Shown in pieces: positions 1-10,759 of a DNA stretch of 62,643 nucleotides. The notes beneath the pieces are model-generated. The model searched no databases and was not told where the DNA came from. It worked only from the letters and a program-made list of their open reading frames with translations. The stretch spans positions 1 through 62,643 of the forward strand of contig CANKMW010000050.1 of NCBI GenBank assembly GCA_947483555.1, in the 5' to 3' direction. The stretch's first letter is position 1, and every line of letters starts with the position of its first letter. This DNA is from Myxococcales bacterium. GTDB taxonomy: Bacteria > Myxococcota_A > Polyangia > Haliangiales > Haliangiaceae. Both the position numbers and the translations under genes were made by a program.

Positions 1-166
1 GCAGTCGGAGCCAGGCTCAGGAACGGGCACCATCGCACCATTGAAGGCGGCGGCCTTACTGCCCTCCACGCCGCACCATCATCCACCCGCGTTCGTTCCC
101 CGGCAATCTCGGAACCCCTTCGGTGAGAAGCTCAGGACGAGCGGAAACGCTAGCTCGCAGCGCGAG

Positions 167-1633
167 TCAGGGCTTCGCGGCGGGCGGCGCCGGCGGTGGG
201 GGAGGCGCCAGCCGCGGCGCCGGCTTGCGCTTCTTGCGGTAGGCCCGCACGCCGATCTCGGGCACGTTCGAGACCAGCATCGTCGGCAGCGACTTGCCAC
301 GGCGCGCGAACGCCAGGTTCAAGGCCGGCGTCGGGCGCGGCTGGCCGCCGCCCGGCGGACCACCCCAGATCCCGCGGCGCGGGCTGGCGCACGTGATGGC
401 GCCGGTCCACCAGTGACGGATCGCGTAGCGGGCCTGGAAGTTGTTCACGCTGGACGGCGTGGCGCGCTCCTCGAGCTTGCCGCCGGCGCCGCGGGACTCG
501 CGCCCGCCCACGATGGCCGGCGCGGCCTTGAACACCAGGTCGTCGGTGATGGTCTTGCCGTAGCGGGCGTGCAGCCGGGTGAGCACGAAGTCCCAGTTGC
601 CGTAGGCGGTGGCCTTGCCGGCCGGACCATCGAGCACATCAGCGCCGAGCAACGTGAAGTCGTTGCCGCCCAGGGTCGGCCCCGGGCACGGATCGCAGGT
701 GGTCGCCATCCACGCGTACTCGGTGATCACCGCGCCCGGGTTCTTCTCCATCGTGCGATCGAACAGCGCCGCGTAGAACGAGCCGAAGTTCAGGCGCACC
801 GAGTCGCGAACGTCGAGGTTGGTCGGGATGGTGGCGTTCTTGTAGTTCGACACCTCGTAGCGCTGCTGCGGCGCCAGGATGCTGACGATGAGATCCTGGG
901 TCCCGCTCGAGTTGGCCAGTCCGAGCCGGATCGGGAGGTTGAACTCGTCGCTGTCGTAGTGGAAGCGGAGCGGTGACAGCGCGGCGCGGCCGTCGCTATC
1001 GAACGTCACCTTCTTGGGATCGACCTTGGCGACGAAGAACTTCATCCCGCCCTCGACGTACGGGCGCAGGAACGGCTCGGCGCCCTTGGGGATCTGGTAC
1101 TTCTCGCGGCGCAGCCAGGTGTCGAGGCCGGTCGCGTCCTTGGCGGACAGGATCACGACCTGGTACTCGCCGACCTCGAACTTGGCCTCGATGGTCACGC
1201 CGAGGTCGTCGGCCGGATCGGCCAGGTCCATCGACTTCGTCGGCGCGCTCGACGGCCGCCGCATCATCTTCTCGTCGCGCTCGTACATGTCCCGCATGCA
1301 CGGGTCTTGCTCCCAGTACTCGACCAGGCGCGGCGCGCCCATCTGGTCGACGCGGGTGAACACGTCTCGGGGCAGGGTCTTGACGTCGGCCTCCTGCAGC
1401 ACCGACGGCACCGGGATCACCATCGCGAACGCGTCGGGTGGTCCCTTGTAGTTGTTCTGCATCGACAACACCGTGCGGGTGCCCTTGCGCATGAGCACGA
1501 CCTGGGTGGCGTCGTTGAACATCTCGCTGCCGGCGCCGTTGATGTAGAAGCCGCAGAAGGCGTCGGCGGCGCCGGCGCCGGTGGTCAGCACGGCGGCGGC
1601 GACCAGATACGAAACGATGAAATGACGGCTCAT
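167..1633 (-). CDS. DUF2330 domain exported protein
   Basis: A 488-residue exported protein. It begins with a Sec-type signal (hydrophobic stretch at about residues 6-24, ending ADA-FCGFY), and the Cys-rich FCGFYI start of the mature part is typical of DUF2330. The conserved block (hydrophobic VVLMRKGTRTVLSMQNNYKG, then IPVPSV) lies at about residues 44-80. The last 25 residues are basic then Pro/Ala-rich, and I see no C-terminal membrane anchor or MYXO-CTERM. The ATG at 1633 has a strong Shine-Dalgarno (GGGGAGGA) eight bases upstream. Function is unknown; the family is common in myxobacteria and assumed to be periplasmic or surface-located. It is separated from the receiver-domain gene by about 180 bp. 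Confidence 0.85.
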   Translation of the reverse strand: MSRHFIVSYLVAAAVLTTGAGAADAFCGFYINGAGSEMFNDATQVVLMRKGTRTVLSMQNNYKGPPDAFAMVIPVPSVLQEADVKTLPRDVFTRVDQMGAPRLVEYWEQDPCMRDMYERDEKMMRRPSSAPTKSMDLADPADDLGVTIEAKFEVGEYQVVILSAKDATGLDTWLRREKYQIPKGAEPFLRPYVEGGMKFFVAKVDPKKVTFDSDGRAALSPLRFHYDSDEFNLPIRLGLANSSGTQDLIVSILAPQQRYEVSNYKNATIPTNLDVRDSVRLNFGSFYAALFDRTMEKNPGAVITEYAWMATTCDPCPGPTLGGNDFTLLGADVLDGPAGKATAYGNWDFVLTRLHARYGKTITDDLVFKAAPAIVGGRESRGAGGKLEERATPSSVNNFQARYAIRHWWTGAITCASPRRGIWGGPPGGGQPRPTPALNLAFARRGKSLPTMLVSNVPEIGVRAYRKKRKPAPRLAPPPPPAPPAAKP

Positions 1634-1812
1634 GAGATCCTCCCCGCCGACAGCATAGCCTCACCGCAAGGCCGGCGCCGGTAGTTCGATGTAGCGCACG
1701 TCGCCGCGCATCTCGAGCCGGTTGTCGTTCCCCGCCGTCGGCGTCGCCATGACCGGCCGATGGTACCGCGACTCGGCGGCGGCCGCCGATCACCCTGGGG
1801 CGGCGAGGTGCG

Positions 1813-2190
1813 TCACGGCCCGCCGCGGCGGGCGGCGTCGAGGACGTCGCGCAGCACGCGGTCGAGCGTGCTGACGTCGAACGGCTTGAGCAGCACGGCG
1901 GCGATCCGCGGATCGCCGTCGGCGCCGAGGCGATCGGTCGCGGCGCTGCCGGTGACCAGCACGAACGGGGTCAGGTCGCCGCGCTGGCGCAGACCGTCGA
2001 GGACCCGGAGGCCGCTGTCGCCGCCCAGCGCCAGATCGCAGATCACCATGTCGAAGCGGTCGGCGATCAGCGCCGCGCTGGCGGTCGCGACGCTATCGGC
2101 CAGCCGCGCGACCATGGCCCGCGACTTGAGCACGCGCGCGATCGCCCGCGCGACGTGGACGTCGTCATCGACGAGCAGGACCCGGAGCAC
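1813..2190 (-). CDS. single-domain response regulator (receiver)
   Basis: A stand-alone CheY-like receiver of 125 residues with no output domain. The acidic cluster D8-D9-D10, the phospho-acceptor D52 (VICDLAL), T80 (LVTGS) and K102 (LLKP) are all present, so it should be phosphorylatable. The start is GTG at 2190, with the family's usual RVLLVDDD directly after it. It lies 48 bp after the end of typA on the same strand, so it may be read through from it, but the functions are not obviously linked. No cognate histidine kinase is in the window. It probably takes part in a phosphorelay or acts through protein-protein contact. Confidence 0.88.
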   Translation of the reverse strand: MLRVLLVDDDVHVARAIARVLKSRAMVARLADSVATASAALIADRFDMVICDLALGGDSGLRVLDGLRQRGDLTPFVLVTGSAATDRLGADGDPRIAAVLLKPFDVSTLDRVLRDVLDAARRGGP

Positions 2191-2238
2191 ACCCGAGGAT
2201 GCCTCGCAGGTGGCATCCGCACCATCGCCCGAGAAGGG

Positions 2239-4083
<1,845 letters not shown>

Positions 4084-4085
4084 GG

Positions 4086-4652
4086 CTACTTCACGGCAGG
4101 GGTGACGGCGGCAAGGCGCTCGCACGCGAGGAGCGCGCGGGCCGGGAGCGGGAGGTCGGCGGGTGCCAGCAGGCGGGCGGCGACGTCGAGATCGGCGTCG
4201 CCGGTGACCCGCCCGAGCTGCTGGTCGCCGGCGACCAGGCGAACGCCGTCGTTGGCGCGCTCGATGCGGCCGATCGGTGCCCGGGCGGCGTTGGTGGCGT
4301 GGATGACCTCGCCATCGGCCGTGAGGCGGACCATGGGCACCCCGATCGGATCGATCAGCGACAGCCGGCGCGGCGGGCCGGCCTCGTCGACGACGCGGGC
4401 GATGAGCCCGCCGGGGCTGCGGAGCTCGCGGCCGACCGGTCCCGGGCCAAGCTGCCAGCCGCCGGCGCTCGCCGCCGAGCCAGCGACCGTGATCATCAGC
4501 GCGCCGGGCTCGGCGTGGCAGCCGGTGGCGGTCCGGGTCAGGGTCAGCGCGGGCTCGTCGTTCCGGGCGTGCAGCACGACCTCGGCCGGACGTACGTCGC
4601 CCTTCGCCTGGCAGGCGGCGAGCAGGCCGGTCATGGACAGAGCAGTGCGCAC
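4086..4652 (-). CDS. small lipoprotein of unknown function
   Basis: A 188-residue protein with a short lipoprotein signal: the hydrophobic SMTGLLAAC puts the lipid-modified Cys at residue 14. The rest is a beta-rich sequence of about 170 residues with no motif I recognise. The start is GTG at 4652; an ATG six codons later (4634) would leave a very short signal. It ends 2 bp before typA on the same strand, so the pair is translationally close. Its placement is conserved-looking rather than informative. Probably an inner- or outer-membrane-anchored periplasmic protein. Confidence 0.7.
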   Translation of the reverse strand: MRTALSMTGLLAACQAKGDVRPAEVVLHARNDEPALTLTRTATGCHAEPGALMITVAGSAASAGGWQLGPGPVGRELRSPGGLIARVVDEAGPPRRLSLIDPIGVPMVRLTADGEVIHATNAARAPIGRIERANDGVRLVAGDQQLGRVTGDADLDVAARLLAPADLPLPARALLACERLAAVTPAVK

Positions 4653-4741
4653 AGCCGGGGGTGGGTATCACGTTTGGCGGTTCCCGTCGATCTCGGTCCC
4701 GGGATCCGAAACCGCTGTCGCGCCAACGAGAGGGCCGTGCT

Positions 4742-6361
4742 ATGGGCGAGGCGTCCATGGGGCGCCTCGGGTCTGCCGCGCTGTCCATCGCCCTGGCGCT
4801 CGTCGCCGGCGCGGGGGCGGCGTGCTCGGGCTCCGGCTCGGGCGATCCGCGGCCCCGGCCGGCTGCCGACGGTGGCAGCGCGGGCGCCGCGGCCAGCGTC
4901 GAGGTCGCGCTGCGGCCGCTCGGTCGCGCCAGCCTCGACGAGTTCGGCTGGCGCCGGGGGCCCGGTCGCGACGCGTTCGCGCGCGCCCTCGCGGCCGAGA
5001 AGAAGGGCGACGTCCCGGCGGTGGCCCGCGAAGCGGCGGCGGCGCTGGCCGCCGATCCGGGTCATCTCGAGGCCGCCTGGCTGGTGGCGGTGGCGCGCGG
5101 CCGCCTCGGTGAGCTCGATGGCGTGCTGGCGCCGCTCGAGATCGCGGCGGCCGGTGACTGGGCCAAGTGGGGCGAACGGTCCCTCGAGCTCGCGGCGCTG
5201 GCGGGGTTCCGCGACACCCCGGTCGGGCAGGGCTGGGTGCGCGCCGCCGATCGCTACCGGACCGCGCTGGCGGACGCGCTGGCCGGCGCCGTGGTCGTGG
5301 TCGCGCGCACCGCACCGCCGCACCTGCCGCGCACCAGCGGCGGTGATGGCACCGACAAGGTCGAGCACAAGGCCGAGCTCTACGGGGTCGATCTCGCGGC
5401 GGGACGCTGGCTGCGCTTGACGCGAACCGGCGGCGCCGTGGTGGGCTCGTTACCGGCGCCCGGTCGACCGCTGGTGGCGTACGCCGCCTACCGCGAGGTC
5501 GCGCACCGGGGCAGCGGCGGAGCTTCGATCCGCGAGCTGCGCGTCGGGGTCGTCGATCTGTCGACCGGCCGCGGTGGCCGCGAGATCGCGCTGCGCGATG
5601 TCCACGAGGTCACGCTCGGCTGGCACGTGCGAGGTGCCGAGCCGTCGCTGGTTGCCCGCGTGGTGGCGGCCGGCGCCGCCGCGCCGCCGCGAACGTTCGT
5701 GCTCGACTGGCGCCAGGGCCAGAAACGGGCCACCGACCTGCCGCCGCCGCGGGACGGCCTGCGGGTGCGGCCGCGGTCGGCCGAGCGCCGCCGCCTGCCG
5801 GTCGCCGGCATCACCGCCGACTGGGACGACGCCGGCACCGCCAGCGCGCTGCGAGTCGACAAGAGCAAGAAGGTGATCGCGCCGGGTGGTGCGATGATCG
5901 ACGGCCACAGCGTGGCGTGGTCGCCCGATGGTGCGCGGCTGGCGTTCGCGACCGCCGCCGAGGATCCGTGCGGCGCCGTCGCCGCGCGCCAGGTCTCGGT
6001 CTACGTCGTCGACGCCGCGAGCGGGCGCGCCCGGGTGGTCGGCAAGGGTGTGGGCGTGCCGTCGCCGGCGTGGCTGGACGCGGCGCGGCTGGCGTTCGTC
6101 GACGGCGACGGCGTCCGCGTGATCGACGCCGGCTCGGGCAAGGAGCTGGCCCGCCTGACCGGCGGTGGCGGCGTGGTGACCGGGACGCTGGGAGAATCGC
6201 GGGCCTGCGCCGACGACGCGGCCGGGCCGTTCGCACCGCCCGAGCCCGACGACGGCTGGGAAGACGAGTCCGATGACGACGGCGTCGGAGCCGGCGACGC
6301 CGGGGCTGGGGTCGGAGCCGGGCTCGGCGCCGCCACGCCGGCCTTGCCCCCGGCGCCCTGA
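4742..6361 (+). CDS. lipoprotein with helical N-half and WD40/TolB-like propeller C-half
   Basis: A 539-residue protein if started at the ATG at 4742; a second ATG at 4757 also fits. The signal peptide ends in a lipobox-like GAGAACSG. Residues about 60-180 are Ala-rich and helical, with TPR-like repeats. From about residue 200 on, repeated blades of the kind HSVAWSPDGARLAFATAA and RVIDAGSGKELARLTGG resemble TolB/WD40-like propellers. The last 45 residues are acidic then Gly/Ala/Pro-rich and probably unstructured. It is divergent from the lipoprotein-typA pair and ends 26 bp before RNase P RNA. Function unknown; likely a periplasmic scaffold. Confidence 0.75.
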   Translation: MGEASMGRLGSAALSIALALVAGAGAACSGSGSGDPRPRPAADGGSAGAAASVEVALRPLGRASLDEFGWRRGPGRDAFARALAAEKKGDVPAVAREAAAALAADPGHLEAAWLVAVARGRLGELDGVLAPLEIAAAGDWAKWGERSLELAALAGFRDTPVGQGWVRAADRYRTALADALAGAVVVVARTAPPHLPRTSGGDGTDKVEHKAELYGVDLAAGRWLRLTRTGGAVVGSLPAPGRPLVAYAAYREVAHRGSGGASIRELRVGVVDLSTGRGGREIALRDVHEVTLGWHVRGAEPSLVARVVAAGAAAPPRTFVLDWRQGQKRATDLPPPRDGLRVRPRSAERRRLPVAGITADWDDAGTASALRVDKSKKVIAPGGAMIDGHSVAWSPDGARLAFATAAEDPCGAVAARQVSVYVVDAASGRARVVGKGVGVPSPAWLDAARLAFVDGDGVRVIDAGSGKELARLTGGGGVVTGTLGESRACADDAAGPFAPPEPDDGWEDESDDDGVGAGDAGAGVGAGLGAATPALPPAP

Positions 6362-6387
6362 TCGTCGTACACCATGGTCGCTCTCCA

Positions 6388-6760
<373 letters not shown>

Positions 6761-6900
6761 GGAGGGCACTTTCAAGATAGACGGCGGTGGTGCGCGATCA
6801 CTTCAGGGCGGCCAGATCGCGCGCCAGCGCCCGCAGCTGGGTCTCGGCCTGGTCGCGAAGGTCGGCAACTGAACCGGCGCGCTGCTATGGTGCCGGCGCC

Positions 6901-9111
6901 ATGTCGCCGCGCGCCCGCCTGAGCATGTTCCTCGCCGCGGTCGCCGGCGGCGCCCTCGGCGCTTGCCATGGCGGCGATACGCGGACTCCACAGGTCGCCA
7001 CGCCGGAGCCGGTCGCCGCCGTGCGCCCGCACGACGTCACCTCGCCGCACGGCAGCCGCGCCGATCCGTACTACTGGCTGCGCGACGACACCCGCACCGA
7101 TCCCGAGGTGCTCGCCTACCTCGACGCCGAGAACGCCTACGCGAAGGCGACGCTGGCGCCGGCGCGCGCGACCGAGCGCACGCTGTTCGCCGAGATGAAG
7201 GCGCGCATCCCCGAGCGCGATCGCACGGCGCCGGTCAAGGACGGCGCCTGGTGGTACTACGCGCGCTGGGAGCCCGGGCTGCAGCACGCGATCGTCGCCC
7301 GTCGCCAGGGCACCATGGCGGCGGCCGAGGACGTCATCCTCGACGAGAACCGCGAGGCCGCCGGCCACGCCTTCTACAACGCCGCCGAGGCCGAGGTCAG
7401 CCCCGACGGCCGCTACCTGGCGTGGACCGAGGACACCGTCGGCCGCAACCAGTTCGTGCTGCGGGTGCGGGACCTGACCACCGGCACGCTCCTGCCCGAC
7501 ACCGCCACCAACATCGAGGCCGATCTGGTGTGGGCCAACGACAGCCAGACGCTGTTCTGGGTCGGCAAGGATGTCACCACCCTGCGCAGTCGCTACGTCA
7601 CCCGCCACGTGCTCGGCACCCCGGCGGCGGCCGATGTGGTGGTGCACGACGAGACCGACGGTGCCTACTACACCGGCCTGGCGCGCACCAAGAGCCGTCG
7701 CTACATCGTCATCGACCTCGACAGCACGCTGGCCACCGAGGTCCGCCTCATCGACGCCGACCGCCCGGCGACCCCGCCGCGCCTGTTCCTGGCCCGCGAG
7801 GCCGACCACGAGTACTACGTCGATCACGATGGCGCGCGCTTCGTCGTCTCCACCAACTGGGCGGCCAAGAACTTCCGGCTGGTCGAGGTGGCGGAGGCCG
7901 ACACCGCCGACCGCGCGCGGTGGCGCGATCTGGTCCCTCACGATCCCGAGGCGCTGATCGGAGCCTACGTCGTCTACCGCGACTTCATCGCCTGGGACGA
8001 ACGGCGGGCCGGGCTGCAACGGGTGCGGGTGATGCCGCGCGGTGCGGCGGTCGGCGGCGCGTTCACGCTCGAGGCCGACGAGCCGACGTTCTCGATGGCG
8101 GTCGAGGACACCCCCGAGCTCGACGGCCGCGCCGTGCGCTGGACGTACGAGTCGCTGACCACGCCGACCACGACCTACGAGCTCGACGTGGCGACCCGGA
8201 CCCGGGTCGCGGTCGACGACACCCCGGTGCCGACCTACGACCGCCGCAAGTACGTCTCGGAGTACGTCCACGTCACCGCCGCCGACGGCGCGCGAGTACC
8301 GGTGTCGCTGGTGCGGCGCAAGGACACGCCGGTCGACGGCACCGCGAAGCTCCTGATCTACGGCTACGGCGCCTACGGGCTGGCGCGGGACGCGACGTTC
8401 TCGGCCACGACGGCGAGCCTGCTCGACCGCGGCTGGATCTACGCCATCGCCCACATCCGCGGCGGCTCCGAGCTGGGCCGGTCGTGGTACGAGCAAGGCC
8501 GCCAGCTCCGCAAGATGAACACGTTCACCGACTTCATCGCCGTCTCCGAGCACCTGGTGGCGCATGGCTACGGTGCCCGCGATCAGGTCCACGCCATCGG
8601 CGGCAGCGCCGGGGGCCTGCTGATGGGGACGGTGCTCAACCTGCGTCCCGATCTGTACCGCGGGATGCTGGTGGCGGTGCCGTTCGTCGACGTGATCACC
8701 TCGTCGCTCGACGAGTCGATCCCGCTGGTGACCAACGAGTTCGACGAGTGGGGCAACCCCGTCGAGCGCGCGGTCTACGACTACATGCTCGGCTACTCGC
8801 CGTACGACAACGTCGCGGCCCGGGACTACCCGTCGATCCTGGTCACCACCGGGCTGTGGGACAGCCAGGTGCAGTACTTCGAGCCCGCCAAGTGGGTGGC
8901 GCGGCTGCGCGCCCTGCGCAGCGACGAGAATCTGTTGCTGCTCGAGACCGACATGAGCGCCGGCCATGGCGGCAAGTCCGGCCGCTACGAGCGGGTCGGC
9001 GAGTGGGCGCACCGCTTCGCGTTCCTGGTCCACGTCGCCGAGCGAGCCGACGCCCGCGCGGGTTGGCCGGGGCCTGGTCGGCGCGCCGCCGCTGGCGGCG
9101 AGGTGCGATGA
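6901..9111 (+). CDS. ptrB: oligopeptidase B (S9A), lipoprotein form
   Basis: A 736-residue prolyl-oligopeptidase-family serine peptidase, most like oligopeptidase B, which cuts small peptides after Lys/Arg. The N-terminal seven-bladed propeller covers about residues 50-440 and the alpha/beta-hydrolase domain about 450-710. The catalytic triad is readable as S569 (IGGSAGG), D654 (GLWDSQV) and H689 (SAGHGG); the ITSSLDESIPL loop is also typical. Unlike cytoplasmic PtrB, it starts with a lipoprotein-type signal (VAGGALGACHGG), so it should act in the periplasm. The ATG at 6901 was chosen because it directly begins this signal. Its TGA overlaps the ATG of the DTW gene. Confidence 0.92.
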   Translation: MSPRARLSMFLAAVAGGALGACHGGDTRTPQVATPEPVAAVRPHDVTSPHGSRADPYYWLRDDTRTDPEVLAYLDAENAYAKATLAPARATERTLFAEMKARIPERDRTAPVKDGAWWYYARWEPGLQHAIVARRQGTMAAAEDVILDENREAAGHAFYNAAEAEVSPDGRYLAWTEDTVGRNQFVLRVRDLTTGTLLPDTATNIEADLVWANDSQTLFWVGKDVTTLRSRYVTRHVLGTPAAADVVVHDETDGAYYTGLARTKSRRYIVIDLDSTLATEVRLIDADRPATPPRLFLAREADHEYYVDHDGARFVVSTNWAAKNFRLVEVAEADTADRARWRDLVPHDPEALIGAYVVYRDFIAWDERRAGLQRVRVMPRGAAVGGAFTLEADEPTFSMAVEDTPELDGRAVRWTYESLTTPTTTYELDVATRTRVAVDDTPVPTYDRRKYVSEYVHVTAADGARVPVSLVRRKDTPVDGTAKLLIYGYGAYGLARDATFSATTASLLDRGWIYAIAHIRGGSELGRSWYEQGRQLRKMNTFTDFIAVSEHLVAHGYGARDQVHAIGGSAGGLLMGTVLNLRPDLYRGMLVAVPFVDVITSSLDESIPLVTNEFDEWGNPVERAVYDYMLGYSPYDNVAARDYPSILVTTGLWDSQVQYFEPAKWVARLRALRSDENLLLLETDMSAGHGGKSGRYERVGEWAHRFAFLVHVAERADARAGWPGPGRRAAAGGEVR

Positions 9112-10283
9112 CGCCGGTCCCGGCGCCGGCGCCGCGCCCGCGGTGCCTCCGTTGCCGACGACCGGTGACGGTGTGCTACTGCGCCGTGCTGCCGCGCCTC
9201 GAGACCGCGACCCGGGTGGTGATCCTGCAGCACCCGCGCGAACGCGACGTGGCGATCGGCACCGCGCGCATGGCCAGCCTGTGTCTGCCGCAGGCCGAGT
9301 TGCACGTCGGCGTGACCTGGGGCGAGCACGAGGCGCTGGCGCGGGCGCTGGCCGATCCGGCGCGGCCGCCGATCTTGCTCTACCCGGGCCCCGGCGCGCG
9401 CGACATCCTGCGCGATCCGCCGCCCGGCCCGGTGACGCTGGTGGTGGTCGACGGGACGTGGTCGCAGGCTCGCACCGTGGTCCGCGACAACCCGGTGCTG
9501 CACGCGCTGCCGCGCTACGCCTTCGCCGCGCCCGAGCCATCGCAGTACCGGATCCGGCGCGAGCCCGACGCCGCCTACGTGTCGACGATCGAGGCCCTGA
9601 TGCACGTGCTCGGCGCGCTCGAGGGTGACCCGGCGCGGTTCCGCGCCCTGCTCGATCCGTTCAACGCCATGGTCGACGCCCAGCTCGCGCACCAGGCTCG
9701 CGAGTCGCGGGCGCGCTGGCGCCAGCCGCGCGACGCTGGGCCGCCGCGCCCGCGGCTACCGGCCGAGATCACGGAGCGCTGGGACGATCTGGTGTGCGTG
9801 GTGGCCGAGGCCAACGCGTGGCCGTACACCGCGGATTCGGGGCGCGCGGACGAGCTGGTCCACCTGGTCGCCGAGCGGGTGGCGAGCGGCGAGCGCTTCG
9901 ACGTGGTCGCCGCGCCGGCCGGCCCGTTGTCGCCGAGCACCTGTTTTCACACCGGGCTCGCCGCCGACGAGCTGGGCGCCGGCGCCTCGCTGGCCGCGGT
10001 CGTGGCCGGCTTCGCGGCCTTCGTCCGGCCGGCGGACATCGTGTGCGCGTGGGGGCACTACGGCCCCGAGTTGGTGATCGCCGCCGGCGTCGTGTTGCCC
10101 GCGGCGCGCCTCGATCTGCGGGCCGCGGCGCAGCGGCTCACCAGTCGCAAGTTCGGCAGCCTCGAGGACTACGCCGCCACGCTCGGTCCGCCGCCGCCGT
10201 CGGGGGCGGGGCGTGGGCGGCGGCGGCTCGCGCTCATGGTGCAAAGCGTGCGGGCGTGGCGCGCGCTGGCCGGCTGCCAGTAG
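9108..10283 (+). CDS. DTW-domain tRNA aminocarboxypropyltransferase with extra C-terminal domain
   Basis: A 391-residue protein. The first 210 residues are a DTW domain (YfiP/TapT family), which transfers the 3-amino-3-carboxypropyl group of SAM to uridine in tRNA. Visible are the N-terminal zinc-type cysteines (CLRC...CYC), the signature D115-G-T-W118 followed by SQA, and PSQYRIRREP. After a Pro/Arg-rich linker, residues about 220-370 form an additional domain with hydrophobic blades (LVCVVAEANAWPY, DIVCAWGHYGPELV) that recalls a degenerate RNase H-fold exonuclease; this last point is only a guess. The ATG at 9108 overlaps the ptrB stop (ATGA), so translation is coupled. Confidence 0.85.
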   Translation: MTPVPAPAPRPRCLRCRRPVTVCYCAVLPRLETATRVVILQHPRERDVAIGTARMASLCLPQAELHVGVTWGEHEALARALADPARPPILLYPGPGARDILRDPPPGPVTLVVVDGTWSQARTVVRDNPVLHALPRYAFAAPEPSQYRIRREPDAAYVSTIEALMHVLGALEGDPARFRALLDPFNAMVDAQLAHQARESRARWRQPRDAGPPRPRLPAEITERWDDLVCVVAEANAWPYTADSGRADELVHLVAERVASGERFDVVAAPAGPLSPSTCFHTGLAADELGAGASLAAVVAGFAAFVRPADIVCAWGHYGPELVIAAGVVLPAARLDLRAAAQRLTSRKFGSLEDYAATLGPPPPSGAGRGRRRLALMVQSVRAWRALAGCQ

Positions 10284-10305
10284 CAAGCCGCATGATACCG
10301 TTGCG

Positions 10306-10629
10306 GTGGTGACCTGGCCGCCGTGGTGGACGTGGGAACTCGAGCTGACGCCGCGTGGACCGATGAAGCAACGCTATCTCGAAGTGACGTTTCGCAAAGG
10401 CAAGCCGCTCGCGGCCTACCTCTATCTGCCACGTCCACCGCGTGCGAAAGCAGCCCGCACCGAAGATGCAGGTCACGGCATCAAGATCGATTTCGATGCC
10501 GTGGGCACGCCGATCGGCGTCGAGATCACCGCTCCCTCGGCGACCAACGTGGCACGCCTGAACGAGGCGCTTGCGCGATTCGGTCTCGACCAGATCGCCG
10601 ATGACGAGTGGGCACCGCTTGCAGCTTGA
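10306..10629 (+). CDS. DUF2283-family small protein with a fused DUF4258-like leader
   Basis: A small protein of 107 residues from a GTG at 10306, or 88 residues from the ATG at 10363. The C-terminal part (GIKIDFDAVGTPIGVEITAP) is a DUF2283 signature. The leader TWPPWWTWELELTP matches, from memory, the usual start of the DUF4258 toxin-like protein that normally sits in front of DUF2283 genes. Here only about 15 codons of it remain, joined in frame to the DUF2283 start MKQRYLEV. It therefore looks like a deletion relic of a two-gene, possibly toxin-antitoxin-like pair. Which start is used is uncertain. It lies 22 bp after the DTW gene. Confidence 0.7.
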   Translation: MVTWPPWWTWELELTPRGPMKQRYLEVTFRKGKPLAAYLYLPRPPRAKAARTEDAGHGIKIDFDAVGTPIGVEITAPSATNVARLNEALARFGLDQIADDEWAPLAA

Positions 10630-10660
10630 GTCGAGATTGGCGTCGTAGGGGCCATGGCGC

Positions 10661-10759
10661 CGGCTTCGGATACGGTTTCGGTTTCGGTTTCGGATACGGT
10701 TTCGGTTTCGGTTTCGGCCTCGGCTTCGGTTTCGGTTTCGGCTTCGGCTTCGGCGACGG
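10661..10759 (+). repeat. GGTTTC/GGCTTC hexanucleotide tract
   Basis: About 16 imperfect tandem copies of a 6-bp unit (cGGTTTC, with GGCTTC and GGATAC variants) fill the space between two convergent genes. The tract ends exactly at the stop of the lipoprotein gene on the minus strand. A related tract lies inside a coding region at 54.6 kb. It has no spacers and is not a CRISPR array. Copy number in such tracts tends to vary. Confidence 0.9.

Noticed and set aside
1..33. Possible start of a minus-strand gene running off the window
   Set aside because: Only 11 open codons, no domain and no clear ribosome site.
1661..1750. 29-codon minus-strand frame between the DUF2330 and receiver genes
   Set aside because: Too short and without a ribosome site or homology; could be a leader but cannot be supported.
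10661..10759. CRISPR-like array
   Set aside because: Simple 6-bp tandem units with no spacers.
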